Source: Natronobacterium haloterrestre | GTDB taxonomy: Archaea > Halobacteriota > Halobacteria > Halobacteriales > Natrialbaceae | Length of the DNA: 64,000 nucleotides | Direction of reading: 5' to 3' | Assembly: GCF_900112205.1 (NCBI RefSeq) | Contig: NZ_FOKW01000001.1 | Coordinates: 62,001-126,000 of the forward strand | In this document: positions 1 through 8,707 of the stretch, in pieces | Numbering within the stretch: position 1 is the first letter of the stretch | How the letters are laid out: each line of letters begins with the position of its first letter | Translations under genes and position numbers: made by a program | Notes under the pieces: generated by a model | The model's database searches: none | Seen by the model: the letters and a program-made list of their open reading frames with translations, nothing else | Told to the model about the DNA's origin: nothing

Positions 1-355
1 CCTCGACTTCGCGGAGGTCCACGACTGCTTCGCCATCGCGGAACTGATCGCCTACGAGGACCTGGGCTTTTGCGAGCCCGGAACCGCGCCCGAACTGCTC
101 CGCGAGGGGCGCACCGACCCGGACGGCGACCTCCCCGTCAACACCTCCGGCGGCCTCAAGTCGAAGGGCCACCCCATCGGCGCGACCGGTACCGGCCAGG
201 TCGTCGAGGCGTTCGACCAGTTGACCGGCCGGGCCGGGGATCGACAACTCGAGGACCCCCGGCCCCGGTACGGGCTGACCCACAACGTCGGCGGCAGCGG
301 CGGCGCGTCGGTCGTCCACGTCTTCGAGCGCGAGCGCGAGGGGGTGGCGAGATGA
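1..355 (+). CDS. Thiolase-family acyltransferase, C-terminal part (5' truncated by window edge)
   Basis: Only the last ~117 residues are present, and the reading frame is open to the window edge. The C-terminal thiolase signature is visible: an N-terminal [11 protein letters not shown] stretch, then [13 protein letters not shown], which carries the catalytic His, and a C-terminal [12 protein letters not shown] block. The -EVHDCFA- and -HPIGATG- forms resemble the SCP-x/acetyl-CoA acetyltransferase branch rather than the biosynthetic branch. The stop overlaps the start of the next gene by 4 bases (ATGA), so the two are translationally coupled. In archaea such thiolases form a complex with HMG-CoA synthase and a DUF35 protein; the neighbour here has the last two parts in one chain. 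The nucleophilic Cys would lie outside the window and cannot be checked. Confidence 0.9.
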   Translation, partial: LDFAEVHDCFAIAELIAYEDLGFCEPGTAPELLREGRTDPDGDLPVNTSGGLKSKGHPIGATGTGQVVEAFDQLTGRAGDRQLEDPRPRYGLTHNVGGSGGASVVHVFEREREGVAR

Positions 356-1785
356 CCCTCGAGGTCGCGAGCGTCGGCGCGTACGCCCCGCGCTACCGGC
401 TCCCCGCCGACGGCGTCGAGGAGGTCTGGGGCCAGTTCCACGGCGCGGGAATCTCCGAGACCGCCGTGCCAGCGGCCGACGAGGACGCGCTGACGATGGC
501 CGCCGAGGCCGCGAGGCTCGCCCTCTCGGAGGGTAGCGTCGAGCCCGCGGACGTCCCGCGCCTGCTGCTGGCCACGACGACCCCGCCGCTCGAGGAGGGC
601 GCGGTCGCCGCGCGGCTCGCGAGTTTCCTCGGTTGCGAGGACACGGTCGAAACGCGCACGTTCACCGCCGGGACGCGGGCCGGCGTCGACGCGCTGGCGA
701 CGGGGCTCGAGGGCGACGGGCCGGCCCTGGTCGTCGCGAGCGACGCGCCCCGCGGGGCGCCCGACGACGAGGTCGAACACGCCGGCGGCGCGGGGGCGGC
801 CGCATTCCTCCTGACCGCGGACGGCGGGGGACCGATACGAGGTCGCGCCGAACGAACGGCGGCGACCCCCGGGACGCGGTTCCGCCCCGCGGGATCGGAC
901 GAGACGACCGGCCTCGGGATCGCGCCCTACGACCGGTCGGCGTTCACCGACGCGGTCGCGGCCGTCGCCGACGACCTCGAGGCCGATCTCGGGGACGCGG
1001 ACGCCGTCGCGCTCCAGTCGCCGAACGGGAAGCTCCCCTACCGTGCTGCGGGCCCGCTCGGCGTCGAGACCGCCGCGATCCGGGAGGGGACGACCGTCCA
1101 CGACCTCGGCGACACCGGTGCGGCCAGCCCCCTCCTCGGGTTCGCGAGCGCGCTCGAGGCCGGGGGCGAGTCCGTCGTCCTGATCGGCTACGGCGGCGAC
1201 GGAGCGGCCGCGATCGCGTTCGACGTCGGGGACGTCGCGGTCGCGACCCGCCTCGAGGGCGCGGAGACGCTGTCCTACGGGGAGTACCTGCGGACCCGCG
1301 GCGATATTACGCCGGGAGAGCCGGACGGGGGCGGCGCGTACGTCAGCGTCCCCAGCTGGACGCGGACGCTCCCCCAGCGCCACCGCCTCGTCGCGGGCCG
1401 GTGCCGGGAATGTGGCGACCTCGCGTTCCCGCCGGAGGGTGCCTGTCCCGGCTGTAGCGCGTTCGAGGCCTACGACGAGGTCACGCTGCCGGGAACGGGG
1501 ACGGTCGAGGCGGCGACGGTCATCGGCCAGGGCGGCGCGCCGCCGGAGTTCGTCGAACAGCAGGCCAGGGAGGGCGCGTACGTCAGTGCGATCGTGGCAC
1601 TCGATGGGCCCGCCGTCGAGGACGGCCGCGACGGGAGCGCCGCGACGGTCTCGACGCCCGCGCAGGTCGGCACCGTCGGCGACGAGTCGGTCTCGCCAGG
1701 GGACCGCGTCGAGGCGACGATCCGCCGGATCTACACCCAGGAGGGCGTGACCCGGTACGGGTTCAAGATGCGACTCCTCGAGTAG
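352..1785 (+). CDS. HMG-CoA-synthase-like domain fused to DUF35 zinc-ribbon/OB domain
   Basis: 477 residues. Residues ~1-330 have the thiolase-like fold of archaeal HMG-CoA synthase/KAS III proteins. Residues ~335-477 are a DUF35 module: a zinc ribbon with Cys351, 354, 365 and 368 (CRECG..CPGC) followed by an OB-fold with [14 protein letters not shown]. In known archaeal complexes DUF35 holds the thiolase and HMG-CoA synthase together so acetoacetyl-CoA can be passed on. The partner thiolase gene overlaps by 4 bases. The usual active-site residues look replaced: the nucleophile position of the ACxAGT-like motif is Phe104 (TFTAGT), and the His of the HQPNGxFP motif is Gln222 (QSPNGKLP). So this may be a scaffold or a carrier of a different chemistry rather than the mevalonate-pathway synthase. 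The start is the ATG inside the thiolase stop; the longer frame upstream is the overlap with that gene. Confidence 0.85.
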   Translation: MTLEVASVGAYAPRYRLPADGVEEVWGQFHGAGISETAVPAADEDALTMAAEAARLALSEGSVEPADVPRLLLATTTPPLEEGAVAARLASFLGCEDTVETRTFTAGTRAGVDALATGLEGDGPALVVASDAPRGAPDDEVEHAGGAGAAAFLLTADGGGPIRGRAERTAATPGTRFRPAGSDETTGLGIAPYDRSAFTDAVAAVADDLEADLGDADAVALQSPNGKLPYRAAGPLGVETAAIREGTTVHDLGDTGAASPLLGFASALEAGGESVVLIGYGGDGAAAIAFDVGDVAVATRLEGAETLSYGEYLRTRGDITPGEPDGGGAYVSVPSWTRTLPQRHRLVAGRCRECGDLAFPPEGACPGCSAFEAYDEVTLPGTGTVEAATVIGQGGAPPEFVEQQAREGAYVSAIVALDGPAVEDGRDGSAATVSTPAQVGTVGDESVSPGDRVEATIRRIYTQEGVTRYGFKMRLLE

Positions 1786-1801
1786 CGCCCGCGCGATGCG
1801 T

Positions 1802-1818
1802 GTTCGAGTAACTCGAAC
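1802..1818. repeat. 17-bp palindrome, copy 1 (GTTCGAGTnACTCGAAC)
   Basis: Perfect 8-base arms around a single A, starting 16 bases after the stop of the DUF35 fusion gene. A second copy with G at the centre lies at 1940-1956. Neither copy has a following T-run, so it is not a classical terminator. The arms are long enough for a dimeric regulator site, but no promoter of a recognised gene is close by. Confidence 0.6.
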
Positions 1819-1939
1819 GCAACGTCCGCTCGAGATTCCTCGTTCATAATTCGTCGCGGGGATTACACGGGCTGAATTACAGCGGTACGTTTGTATACCG
1901 GCGGGGCGAGCGCGTCGTTCACGGACCGGAGACGGTTTC

Positions 1940-1956
1940 GTTCGAGTGACTCGAAC
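1940..1956. repeat. 17-bp palindrome, copy 2 (GTTCGAGTnACTCGAAC)
   Basis: Same 8-base arms as the copy at 1802-1818, with G in the centre. It lies about 185 bases beyond the stop of the minus-strand HD gene and about 155 beyond the stop of the plus-strand fusion gene. The function is unknown. Confidence 0.6.
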
Positions 1957-2141
1957 GGATTCCTAGAGGTCCGCGGCCGATTCCGTCCGCCCGACGGTCA
2001 CGGCGTCGATTTCGGAGGTCTCGAGCACTATCGGCCGGGTCGACTCGATTCGGACTGGCCTGGATCCGGGCCGGTTGTGGTCTCGTTCCCGCTATTCGAA
2101 CGGATCGGGAATGTCGGGCGAGCGACGATACGGAGCCCGGA

Positions 2142-2732
2142 TCACGAGGTCTGGGAGTACTCCTCGACCCACTCCTGGAGGGTGATCCCCATCGTCGCCT
2201 GCGTGATCGCGTTCGAGGAGGCGGAGTTGGCGCTCTTGACGAGTTCGGCCTCGAGGGTTCGGTCGGGGACCTCCCCGAGGAAGTGGGGGATCGCCCGCTG
2301 GACGGCGAGCGGACAGCCGACCTCGTGGGCCAGCGCGTACCCCGAGATGGAGTGGGGGATCGTCTCGCCGCCGTAGCGCGGGTCGGGGTCGACGAGGTCC
2401 TCGTCGACGTGGTCGGTGTACTCGTAGCACTTCCCGACGTCGTGCAGCAGGCACGCGGCGACGATCGTATCCGTGTCGGGATCGGCACCGTGGAACTCCC
2501 GCTGTTCGCGGGCGGCCTCGAGGGCGATGCGGGCGACGCCCCGGACGTGCTCGACGTTCGTGACCTCGTGGATGTTCCAGGCGTAGGGGACGTCCTCGAC
2601 GTGTCGCCAGCCCCCGCGTCGGAGGCCGAGCGTCCACGCCTCGACGACGCGGTCGGCGAGATCGGTGTCGTCGATGCGCTCGAGTTCGGGAAAGGCGTCG
2701 CGTATCTGGGTATCGTAATCGGATTCGGACAT
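2142..2732 (-). CDS. HD-domain phosphohydrolase-like protein
   Basis: 196 residues. The HD superfamily metal-binding pattern is visible: His62 (EHVRGVARIAL), then His97-Asp98 in LLHDVGKCYEY, and a later His in the HFLGEVPD region. The family hydrolyses phosphate esters of nucleotides and other substrates in the cytoplasm, and the substrate cannot be read from this sequence. A sequence with an N-terminal helix, one HD domain and no transmembrane segment fits a small soluble enzyme. It stands alone on the minus strand, 111 bases from the next minus gene, so a shared operon is uncertain. It is not an obvious HD-GYP or RelA/SpoT type because no HHE or GYP signature is seen. Confidence 0.8.
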   Translation of the reverse strand: MSESDYDTQIRDAFPELERIDDTDLADRVVEAWTLGLRRGGWRHVEDVPYAWNIHEVTNVEHVRGVARIALEAAREQREFHGADPDTDTIVAACLLHDVGKCYEYTDHVDEDLVDPDPRYGGETIPHSISGYALAHEVGCPLAVQRAIPHFLGEVPDRTLEAELVKSANSASSNAITQATMGITLQEWVEEYSQTS

Positions 2733-2843
2733 GATTCGAGTTCAGCGTGGAACGGTCGTCTCGTCGACGGTACCTCGACGGGTCGCCGGGTTCGGTTCGG
2801 ATGGCACGTTCGGACGCACGCACATAAATCGTACCCCCGGGGA

Positions 2844-3320
2844 TCACAGCGGCTCGCCGTCGACGAACAGCCGCTTCCCGGCCTCCCGTTCCGCGGCGTA
2901 GCCGTCGTAGTACTCCATCAACTGGAACAGCGTGCCGGTCGGGTTCTCGGGCGAGACGAACGCCTCGCCCCAGCCGTCGAACTCGGCGCGGTCGACGACC
3001 GACACGCCGCGGTCGGACAGGGCCTCGACCGCCGCCTCGAGGTCCGCGACCTCGAGCGTGACGTGGTGGAGCCCGGGGCCGTGGTCCTCGAGGAAGCCGG
3101 TGAGAAACGACTCCGAGCCGTCCTCGGGGGCGACGAGTTCGAGCCGCGAGGCGTCGCCGAGGACGTACGTGGCCCACGTGAACGACCCGTACTCGCTTCC
3201 TTCCTCGTGGATCTTCTCGCACCCGAGCGCGAACAGGATCGGCTCGGCGTCGTCGATCGATTCCACCGCGATACCGACGTGATCGACCCGCGTCGCTGGC
3301 ATCGCTGGCTGCGCGGCCAT
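2844..3320 (-). CDS. VOC/glyoxalase-fold protein, methylmalonyl-CoA-epimerase-like
   Basis: 158 residues from the ATG at 3320; an alternative ATG at 3302 gives 152. The vicinal-oxygen-chelate pattern is clear: VDHVGIAVES at the N-terminus with the first metal His, GLHHVTLEVADLEAAVEAL in the middle with another metal His, and a terminal GTLFQLMEYY carrying the acidic ligand. The order DHVGIAV..LHHV..QLMEY is that of methylmalonyl-CoA epimerase and 4-hydroxyphenylpyruvate-type small VOC proteins. No methylmalonyl-CoA mutase gene lies nearby, so the substrate stays open. Upstream of the start the sequence is a short AT-richer stretch (3340-3360) that could hold the promoter. Confidence 0.8.
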   Translation of the reverse strand: MAAQPAMPATRVDHVGIAVESIDDAEPILFALGCEKIHEEGSEYGSFTWATYVLGDASRLELVAPEDGSESFLTGFLEDHGPGLHHVTLEVADLEAAVEALSDRGVSVVDRAEFDGWGEAFVSPENPTGTLFQLMEYYDGYAAEREAGKRLFVDGEPL

Positions 3321-3437
3321 GACTCGAGTACCACGAGCGGCCCACATAGATCTTGGGTATCGTTTGCACTCGTCGCGGGTCGAGTGACCACACCGCACCG
3401 ATAGAACGAAGTTCGGGGCCGTCGATGCCGGGAGTGT

Positions 3438-3776
3438 ATGATCACGATGGTGGAGCTACTCGTCCGCAAGGACGGGTACAGCCACGCGGAGTTCGTCGAG
3501 CGGTGGCAGGGCGACCACGCCGAGATCGCTCGTGAACTGCCCGGCCTGCAGCGGTACAGCACGTCCGTACCGACCGACCCGGAGGCCGTCGAGTACGACG
3601 GCGTCCTCGAGTTGACCGTCGAGGACGAGGCGGCGCTGAACGAGGCGTTCGCCTCCGACGTGGGTCGGGAGGCGCAGGCGGACGCCGCGGAGTTCGTCGA
3701 CGTCGGGGCCGGCCCGCGGCTGATCGTCGAGGAGACGGTCCACGTCGACGAGACCGCGACCGAGACGGGCCGATGA
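3438..3776 (+). CDS. EthD-family protein
   Basis: 112 residues. It is a ferredoxin-like (dimeric alpha+beta barrel) small protein of the EthD type: an N-terminal strand MVELLVRKDGYSHAEFVERW, an HAEIARELPGLQRY stretch with the family's conserved His, and a C-terminal strand with RLIVEETVHVDE. EthD proteins accompany oxidative degradation enzymes, often with unknown exact chemistry. Its stop overlaps the start of the thiamine-diphosphate enzyme gene by 4 bases (ATGA), so the two are made together and probably act in one pathway. Confidence 0.8.
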   Translation: MITMVELLVRKDGYSHAEFVERWQGDHAEIARELPGLQRYSTSVPTDPEAVEYDGVLELTVEDEAALNEAFASDVGREAQADAAEFVDVGAGPRLIVEETVHVDETATETGR

Positions 3777-5473
3777 CGACCACGGCCCACGAACTCGTCG
3801 CGACCCTCGAGGAGTTGGGCGTCGAGTACGTCTTCGGCTACCCGGGCGGCCGCGCCATCGAGTTGTTCGAGCACCTCCCCGACTCCGACGTGACGGTCGT
3901 CCGCCCCCGCGACGAGCGCGAGGCGAGCGTCATGGCCGAAGCACACGGCCGCCTCACGGGGCGACCGGCCGTGCTCACCGGCCAGGGCCCCTGGATCGGC
4001 AGCCTCGGGGCGATCGGCCAGATGGAGGCCCGGCTGGCGTCCTCGCCGATGGTCGTGCTCACCGAGGCTTCCGAACGCGGCGAGTACTCGACGCTCGCCC
4101 CCTACCAGCAGTCCCGCGGGGATTACGGCGGGCTCGGCTTGCCCGACATCCTCGAGGGGATCACCAAGGAGTGGTGGTTCCCGCGGACGCCCGTCGAGAC
4201 GCTGCGGTCGACGCAACTGGCGTTCAAACACGCCGTCGCCGGCCGGCCGGGCCCTACCGCCGTGATCCTGGACGGGAACGCGATCACCGACGAGGTGCCC
4301 GACGACCCGACGCCGCCGGCCTGGGACGCCCGCGAGCAGGCCCGCACCTGGGACGCCGCGCCGACCGACGACGACGTGGCGGCGGCCGTCGAGGCACTCG
4401 AGGCCGCCGACCGGCCGGTCGTGATCGCGGGCAACGGCGTCCACGCCGCGACGGCCTACGACGAACTCGCGGCCGTCGCCGACGCCTACGACTGCGCGGT
4501 CGTGACCTCCTACCTCGGGAAGTCGACCTACCCCGAGACGGCCGACCGCGCGGCGGGAGTCATCGGCTCGTTCGGCCACGAGGGGGCAAACCGGGTCGTC
4601 AGCGAAGCCGACACGCTCCTGGTCGTCGGCTGTCGGCTGAACCCGATGGACACCAACTGGCAGGCCCCCGAGTTCGTCCGGCCGGACGAGCAGACGATCG
4701 TCCACGCCGACGTGGACGCCCGGAACGCGGGCTGGGTCTACCCCGCCGACGTGGGCCTCATCGGCGACGCGGCGGAGAGCCTCGCGGCGCTGGCCGACGC
4801 GGGCGGCGCCGAAAACGGGTGGGCGCTCGAGCGCGCGGCCGAAGCCCGGGAGTGGTTCACGGCACCCGAGTGTCGGGACGACTCGAGTCCGATCAAACCC
4901 CAGCGGGCCGCCGCGGAGATCCAGCGGGTCGTCGACGGGGAGACGATCGTCACCGCCGACTCGGGGAACAACCGGTTCTGGCTGCTGTACTACCTGCAGA
5001 CGCCCGCGGTCCGCACGTACTTCGGCAGCGGCGGCGTCGGCGGGATGGGCTGGGCCCAGCCGGCCGCGGTCTCGGCGGCGCTGACGACCGACAAGGACGC
5101 CATCGCGGTCGCCGGCGACGGCGGCTTTTCGATGACGATGAACAGCGTCGAGACGGCCGTCGAGTACGGCGTCGCGCCGACGTTCGTCGTCCTGAACGAC
5201 ACCAGCCTCGGGATGGTCCGGCAGATGCAGGACGAGGGCCACGGCGAGATCGCCAGCGTCGAGTTCCACGACACCGACTTCGTGCAAGTCGCCGAGGCGT
5301 TCGGCGCGGTCGGCCGGCGGGTGACCGACCCCGACGACCTCGCGGACGCCCTCGAGGACGGGAAGGCGGCCGACACCCCGCACGTCGTCGACGTCCGAAT
5401 CGACCGCGAGGAGGAGATGGCCGACCAGCTCGCCTCCTCGTTCTACGAGTCGGTGGGAGGGCTTCACGAGTGA
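3773..5473 (+). CDS. Thiamine-diphosphate enzyme, acetolactate-synthase/benzoylformate-decarboxylase family
   Basis: 566 residues with the three-domain layout of the family: N-terminal pyrimidine-binding domain with the catalytic Glu in RPRDEREASVMAEAHGR, a central Rossmann-like domain (VVIAGNGVHAATAYDELA), and a C-terminal diphosphate-binding domain with the GDG...N motif (GDGGFSMTMNSVETAVEYG, then LNDTSLGM). Length is typical. It lacks a regulatory small subunit (ilvN) next to it, and it is coupled to an EthD protein rather than to ilvC/leuA, so it is more likely a catabolic 2-oxoacid decarboxylase or carboligase than the branched-chain amino acid enzyme. Its place just before an aromatic catabolic island would suit an aromatic 2-oxoacid substrate; that is inference. 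Confidence 0.85.
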   Translation: MTTTAHELVATLEELGVEYVFGYPGGRAIELFEHLPDSDVTVVRPRDEREASVMAEAHGRLTGRPAVLTGQGPWIGSLGAIGQMEARLASSPMVVLTEASERGEYSTLAPYQQSRGDYGGLGLPDILEGITKEWWFPRTPVETLRSTQLAFKHAVAGRPGPTAVILDGNAITDEVPDDPTPPAWDAREQARTWDAAPTDDDVAAAVEALEAADRPVVIAGNGVHAATAYDELAAVADAYDCAVVTSYLGKSTYPETADRAAGVIGSFGHEGANRVVSEADTLLVVGCRLNPMDTNWQAPEFVRPDEQTIVHADVDARNAGWVYPADVGLIGDAAESLAALADAGGAENGWALERAAEAREWFTAPECRDDSSPIKPQRAAAEIQRVVDGETIVTADSGNNRFWLLYYLQTPAVRTYFGSGGVGGMGWAQPAAVSAALTTDKDAIAVAGDGGFSMTMNSVETAVEYGVAPTFVVLNDTSLGMVRQMQDEGHGEIASVEFHDTDFVQVAEAFGAVGRRVTDPDDLADALEDGKAADTPHVVDVRIDREEEMADQLASSFYESVGGLHE

Positions 5474-5505
5474 TGGGGCGCATCGACGTGCGAACGAACA
5501 CCAAC

Positions 5506-5514
5506 CTATACGTG
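5506..5514 (+). promoter_or_regulatory. TATA box for the NAD epimerase gene
   Basis: CCTATACGT lies about 27 bases upstream of the ATG at 5538, the spacing of a leaderless haloarchaeal transcript. It supports that ATG as the start. Confidence 0.5.
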
Positions 5515-5537
5515 ATCGATCGACACACTATGAGACC

Positions 5538-6512
5538 ATGACGAACGTGACTGACGACGCGACCGTACTGGTCACCGGCGGCACCGGCTTCATCGGCTCC
5601 TACGTGGTACAGGACCTGCTCGAGGGTGGCCACGACGTCGTGGCCTACGACCTCTCGACGGACACGGAGATCCTCGAGAACCTCGGCGTCGCGGACGACG
5701 TCGAGGTGCGACGGGGCGACGTCTCCGAGGCGACCGACGTGATCCGCGCGGTGCGGGAGACGGGCGCGACCCACATCGTCCACCTCGCCGCGCTGCTGAC
5801 GACGACGGCCCGGGAGAACCCCCGGAGCGCGGCCGACGTGAACATCATGGGGACGAACAACGTCTTCGAGGCGGCCCGGATCCTCGACGACCAGGTCGAA
5901 CGGGTCGCCTGGGCCTCCTCGGCGGCCGCCTACGCGCCCCCCGAGAACTACGACGCCGAGTGGGTCGACGAGGACGAACTCGTCTACCCCGACACCCTCT
6001 ACGGGGCGACCAAGGAGTACAACGAACACCAGGCCCGGGTCTACCGCGAGGACTACGGGCTGGATCACGTCGCCCTGCGCCCGACCGTCGCCTACGGCCC
6101 CTACCGGGAGACCGGGGGCTCCGCGTTCCTGGCGAACATCGTCGAGAAGCCCGCGCTCGGCGAGTCCTACAGCGTCGAGTACGGCGACCAGTACGTCGAC
6201 TGGCAGCACGTCGAGGACATCGCCCAGGCGTTCCGCAAGGCGGCGTTTACCCGCGAGGAGGACCTCTCCCAGCGGGTCTACAACGTCCGGGGCGTCCTCG
6301 CGACGATCCGCGAGGCCGCAGAGACCGTCGAGTCGATCCTCTCCGACGCGGAGATCGACGTCTCCGACGACGGCGAACTCCCCTGGACGCAGAACCTGGA
6401 CATGACGAAAGCGCAGGAGGATCTGGGCTACGACCCCGAGTACGATCTCGAGTCCGGCTTCCGGAAGTACATCAACGTCCTCCGGGAGGAAGCGGGGCTC
6501 GAGCCCGTGTAG
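5538..6512 (+). CDS. NAD-dependent epimerase/dehydratase (extended SDR)
   Basis: 324 residues. The Rossmann nucleotide loop is GGTGFIG at residues 14-20 and the catalytic pair is YGATK (Tyr155, Lys159). An acidic residue after the second strand (AYDLSTD) favours NAD over NADP. The size and the C-terminal substrate domain are those of the sugar-nucleotide epimerase / UDP-glucose-4-epimerase family, but members also act on other substrates and no sugar genes lie nearby. A TATA box 27 bases upstream points to its own promoter. The substrate is not determinable from the sequence. Confidence 0.85.
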   Translation: MTNVTDDATVLVTGGTGFIGSYVVQDLLEGGHDVVAYDLSTDTEILENLGVADDVEVRRGDVSEATDVIRAVRETGATHIVHLAALLTTTARENPRSAADVNIMGTNNVFEAARILDDQVERVAWASSAAAYAPPENYDAEWVDEDELVYPDTLYGATKEYNEHQARVYREDYGLDHVALRPTVAYGPYRETGGSAFLANIVEKPALGESYSVEYGDQYVDWQHVEDIAQAFRKAAFTREEDLSQRVYNVRGVLATIREAAETVESILSDAEIDVSDDGELPWTQNLDMTKAQEDLGYDPEYDLESGFRKYINVLREEAGLEPV

Positions 6513-6556
6513 TCGGATTCGCTCGTTCCGATCGCCGCAGGCGGCTGCCGGCAGCG

Positions 6557-6566
6557 AACTTATTTA
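6557..6566 (+). promoter_or_regulatory. TATA box for the copper amine oxidase gene
   Basis: ACTTATTTAC lies about 28 bases before the ATG at 6591. That spacing supports leaderless translation from 6591 rather than from the in-frame upstream codon at 6576. Confidence 0.6.
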
Positions 6567-6590
6567 CCTTGGCTCGTGGTGACGAATCTC

Positions 6591-8642
6591 ATGGCGCTCG
6601 AACACACGCCAGTGGCGGACCACCCGCTCGACCCGCTGTCGCCGGAGGAGATCGAAACGGCGTACGAAATTCTGACCCGGGAGCGGAACGTTGGGGAGGA
6701 TAGCCTCTGCATCAAGATCGAACTCGACGAACCGGACAAGGAGGCGCTCGAGGCCTACGACGAGACCGGAGAGACGCCCGATCGGCGAGCACGGACCGTC
6801 ATAAGGAACGGCGCCGAGCGGAAGACGATCGAGGCGACCGTCTCGCTGGACGAGGACGCCGTGGTCGCCTGGGAGCACGTCGAGGGGGCCCAGCCCTCGA
6901 TCGCGATCGAGGAGTTTATCGCCTGCGAGGAGACGGTCAAGGCGAACGAGGAGTGGCAGGAAGCCGTCGAGCGACGCGGCGTCGAGAACACCGACCGCGC
7001 GATGGTCGACCCCTGGTCGGCCGGTCACGAGTTCATCCCCGAGGACGTCGATCGGTCGAAGCGGCTGGCTCACGGGCTGACCTTCCTCCGGCCGAGCGAG
7101 GACGACGGCGACGAGGGGTACGCGAAGCCGCTGACCGGCATCCACACGTTCGTCGACCTCGACCGGATGGAGGTCCTGAAGGTCGTCGATTACGGCCCGC
7201 CGGACGAGGACCAGCCGCTGCCGCCCGAGTGGATGGCCTACCGCGAGGACGACGTGGACCTGCGGGAGGACCTGGCCGCCTACAACGTCGACCAGCCCGA
7301 CGGTCCCAGCTGGAGCGTCGACGGCCACAAACTCGAGTGGCAGGGCTGGCACATGCGCGTGGGCTGGACCCAGCGGGAAGGCCTGGTCCTGTACGACATC
7401 GGCTACGAGGACGACGGGGACGGCGAGGTGCGCTCGATCATCGACCGGGCCTCCTGCGCCGAGATGTCGGTGCCGTACGGGACGACCGACGTCAACGACC
7501 GGTTCAAGAACGCGATGGACGTCGGCGAGTACAACATCGGCCGGCTGGCGAAGTCGCTGACCAACGGCTGCGACTGCCTCGGGCACATGCACTACTGGGA
7601 CGCCGTGATGAACACGGCCGACGGCGAGGCGAACGTCCTCGAGAACGCTATCTGCCTCCACGAGGAGGACAACGGGACGCTCTGGGAGCGCAGCGACTGG
7701 CGGACGGAGAGCGACGAGGTCCGCCGTCGTCGCCGGCTCGTCGTCTCGTTCGTCGCGGCCGTGGGCAACTACGACTACATCTTCAACTGGTACTTCTACC
7801 AGGACGCCTCGATCGAGGTCGAGGTGCGGCTGACGGGGATCGACAGCGTCTCGACGGTGGCGCCCGACGAGGACCCGTCCGGATACGGGGAACTGGTCGC
7901 GCCGCAACTCAACGGGCCGATCCACCAGCACTTCTTCAACTTCCGGCTCGACATGAACGTCGACGACGGACCGAACAGCCTCTACCGCGTCGAGAACCGA
8001 ACAGTTCCCGTCGGCCCGGATGGGACGGACCCGATGGGGGAGGCCGACGACCGAACGCACAATCCCGGCGGCAACGCCTTCTACGCGAAGCGGGAGAAAC
8101 TGACCAGCGAGGAAGCCGCGAAGGACCTGATCGACCCGCTGAAGGGACGGTACTGGCAGATCGTCAACGAGAACGCGGAGAACCGCCTCGGGAGGCCGAC
8201 CGGGTACCGCCTCGTGCCCGGCGGCAACGTCGAGGCTGCGGTCCACCCCGACTCGAGCGTGATGGACCGCTCCGGCTTCATCCGCTATCACCTGTGGGCG
8301 ACGCCGTTCCGCGAGGACGAACGGTTCCCCGCGGGTCGGTATCCGAACCAGCACCCCGGCGGTGCGGGGCTGCCGGCCTGGACCGAGGCGGACCGCGACC
8401 TCGAGGACGAGGACCTCGTCTGCTGGTACACGCTCGGGGTCAACCACGTGACCCGGCCCGAAGACTGGCCGATCCTGCCCGTGCAGGTCTACAGTTTCAA
8501 ACTCCAACCGGACAACTTCTTCGACGAGAGCCCGGCGATCGACGTGCCGCCCCAGCACGCGATCGAGGGACAGGACGTGCCGGGCCACGGCGCCTGCGGG
8601 GCTGACGGGACGGACGCGGACGCCGAAGCCGACGACGACTGA
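6591..8642 (+). CDS. Copper-containing primary amine oxidase (topaquinone enzyme)
   Basis: 683 residues, the usual length. The enzyme turns primary amines into aldehydes, releasing ammonia and hydrogen peroxide. The key residues line up with the yeast enzyme: the topaquinone precursor is Tyr394 in NYDY, the catalytic base is Asp310 in AMDVGEYNIG, and the copper ligands are His445 and His447 (IHQHFF) and His619 (VNHVTRPEDWP). The spacing from Tyr394 to the first His is 51, as in the Hansenula enzyme. No signal peptide is seen, so it is probably cytoplasmic. It lies next to phenylacetate genes, so phenylethylamine or tyramine are sensible substrates; the aldehyde dehydrogenase needed for the next step is not in the window. 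Confidence 0.93.
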   Translation: MALEHTPVADHPLDPLSPEEIETAYEILTRERNVGEDSLCIKIELDEPDKEALEAYDETGETPDRRARTVIRNGAERKTIEATVSLDEDAVVAWEHVEGAQPSIAIEEFIACEETVKANEEWQEAVERRGVENTDRAMVDPWSAGHEFIPEDVDRSKRLAHGLTFLRPSEDDGDEGYAKPLTGIHTFVDLDRMEVLKVVDYGPPDEDQPLPPEWMAYREDDVDLREDLAAYNVDQPDGPSWSVDGHKLEWQGWHMRVGWTQREGLVLYDIGYEDDGDGEVRSIIDRASCAEMSVPYGTTDVNDRFKNAMDVGEYNIGRLAKSLTNGCDCLGHMHYWDAVMNTADGEANVLENAICLHEEDNGTLWERSDWRTESDEVRRRRRLVVSFVAAVGNYDYIFNWYFYQDASIEVEVRLTGIDSVSTVAPDEDPSGYGELVAPQLNGPIHQHFFNFRLDMNVDDGPNSLYRVENRTVPVGPDGTDPMGEADDRTHNPGGNAFYAKREKLTSEEAAKDLIDPLKGRYWQIVNENAENRLGRPTGYRLVPGGNVEAAVHPDSSVMDRSGFIRYHLWATPFREDERFPAGRYPNQHPGGAGLPAWTEADRDLEDEDLVCWYTLGVNHVTRPEDWPILPVQVYSFKLQPDNFFDESPAIDVPPQHAIEGQDVPGHGACGADGTDADAEADDD

Positions 8643-8707
8643 TCCCGGCCCCGCCCGGGTCCCGACCGATCGTCTCGGATCTCCGGACCCCGGACGCTGG
8701 ACCCACC

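Larger units (their letters stand above)
1786..2141. other. Intergenic region between convergent genes with two copies of a 17-bp palindrome
   Basis: 356 bases between two converging genes. No convincing gene is visible. It holds two near-identical perfect palindromes of the form GTTCGAGT-N-ACTCGAAC at 1802-1818 and 1940-1956. A TATA-like GTTTGTATACC lies near 1889. A 38-codon frame on the minus strand (1731-1847) crosses the first palindrome and the end of the upstream gene, and I do not regard it as supported. The stretch 1960-2141 shows nothing else. Confidence 0.5.

Noticed and set aside
1731-1847. 38-codon minus-strand frame starting with ATG near the first palindrome
   Set aside because: It overlaps the end of the DUF35 fusion gene, has no family match by eye and its only notable part is produced by the palindrome.
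2918-5467. Very long minus-strand frame (849 codons) opposite the EthD and thiamine-diphosphate genes
   Set aside because: It covers well-recognised genes on the plus strand and has no domain; high GC gives long stop-free frames in antisense.
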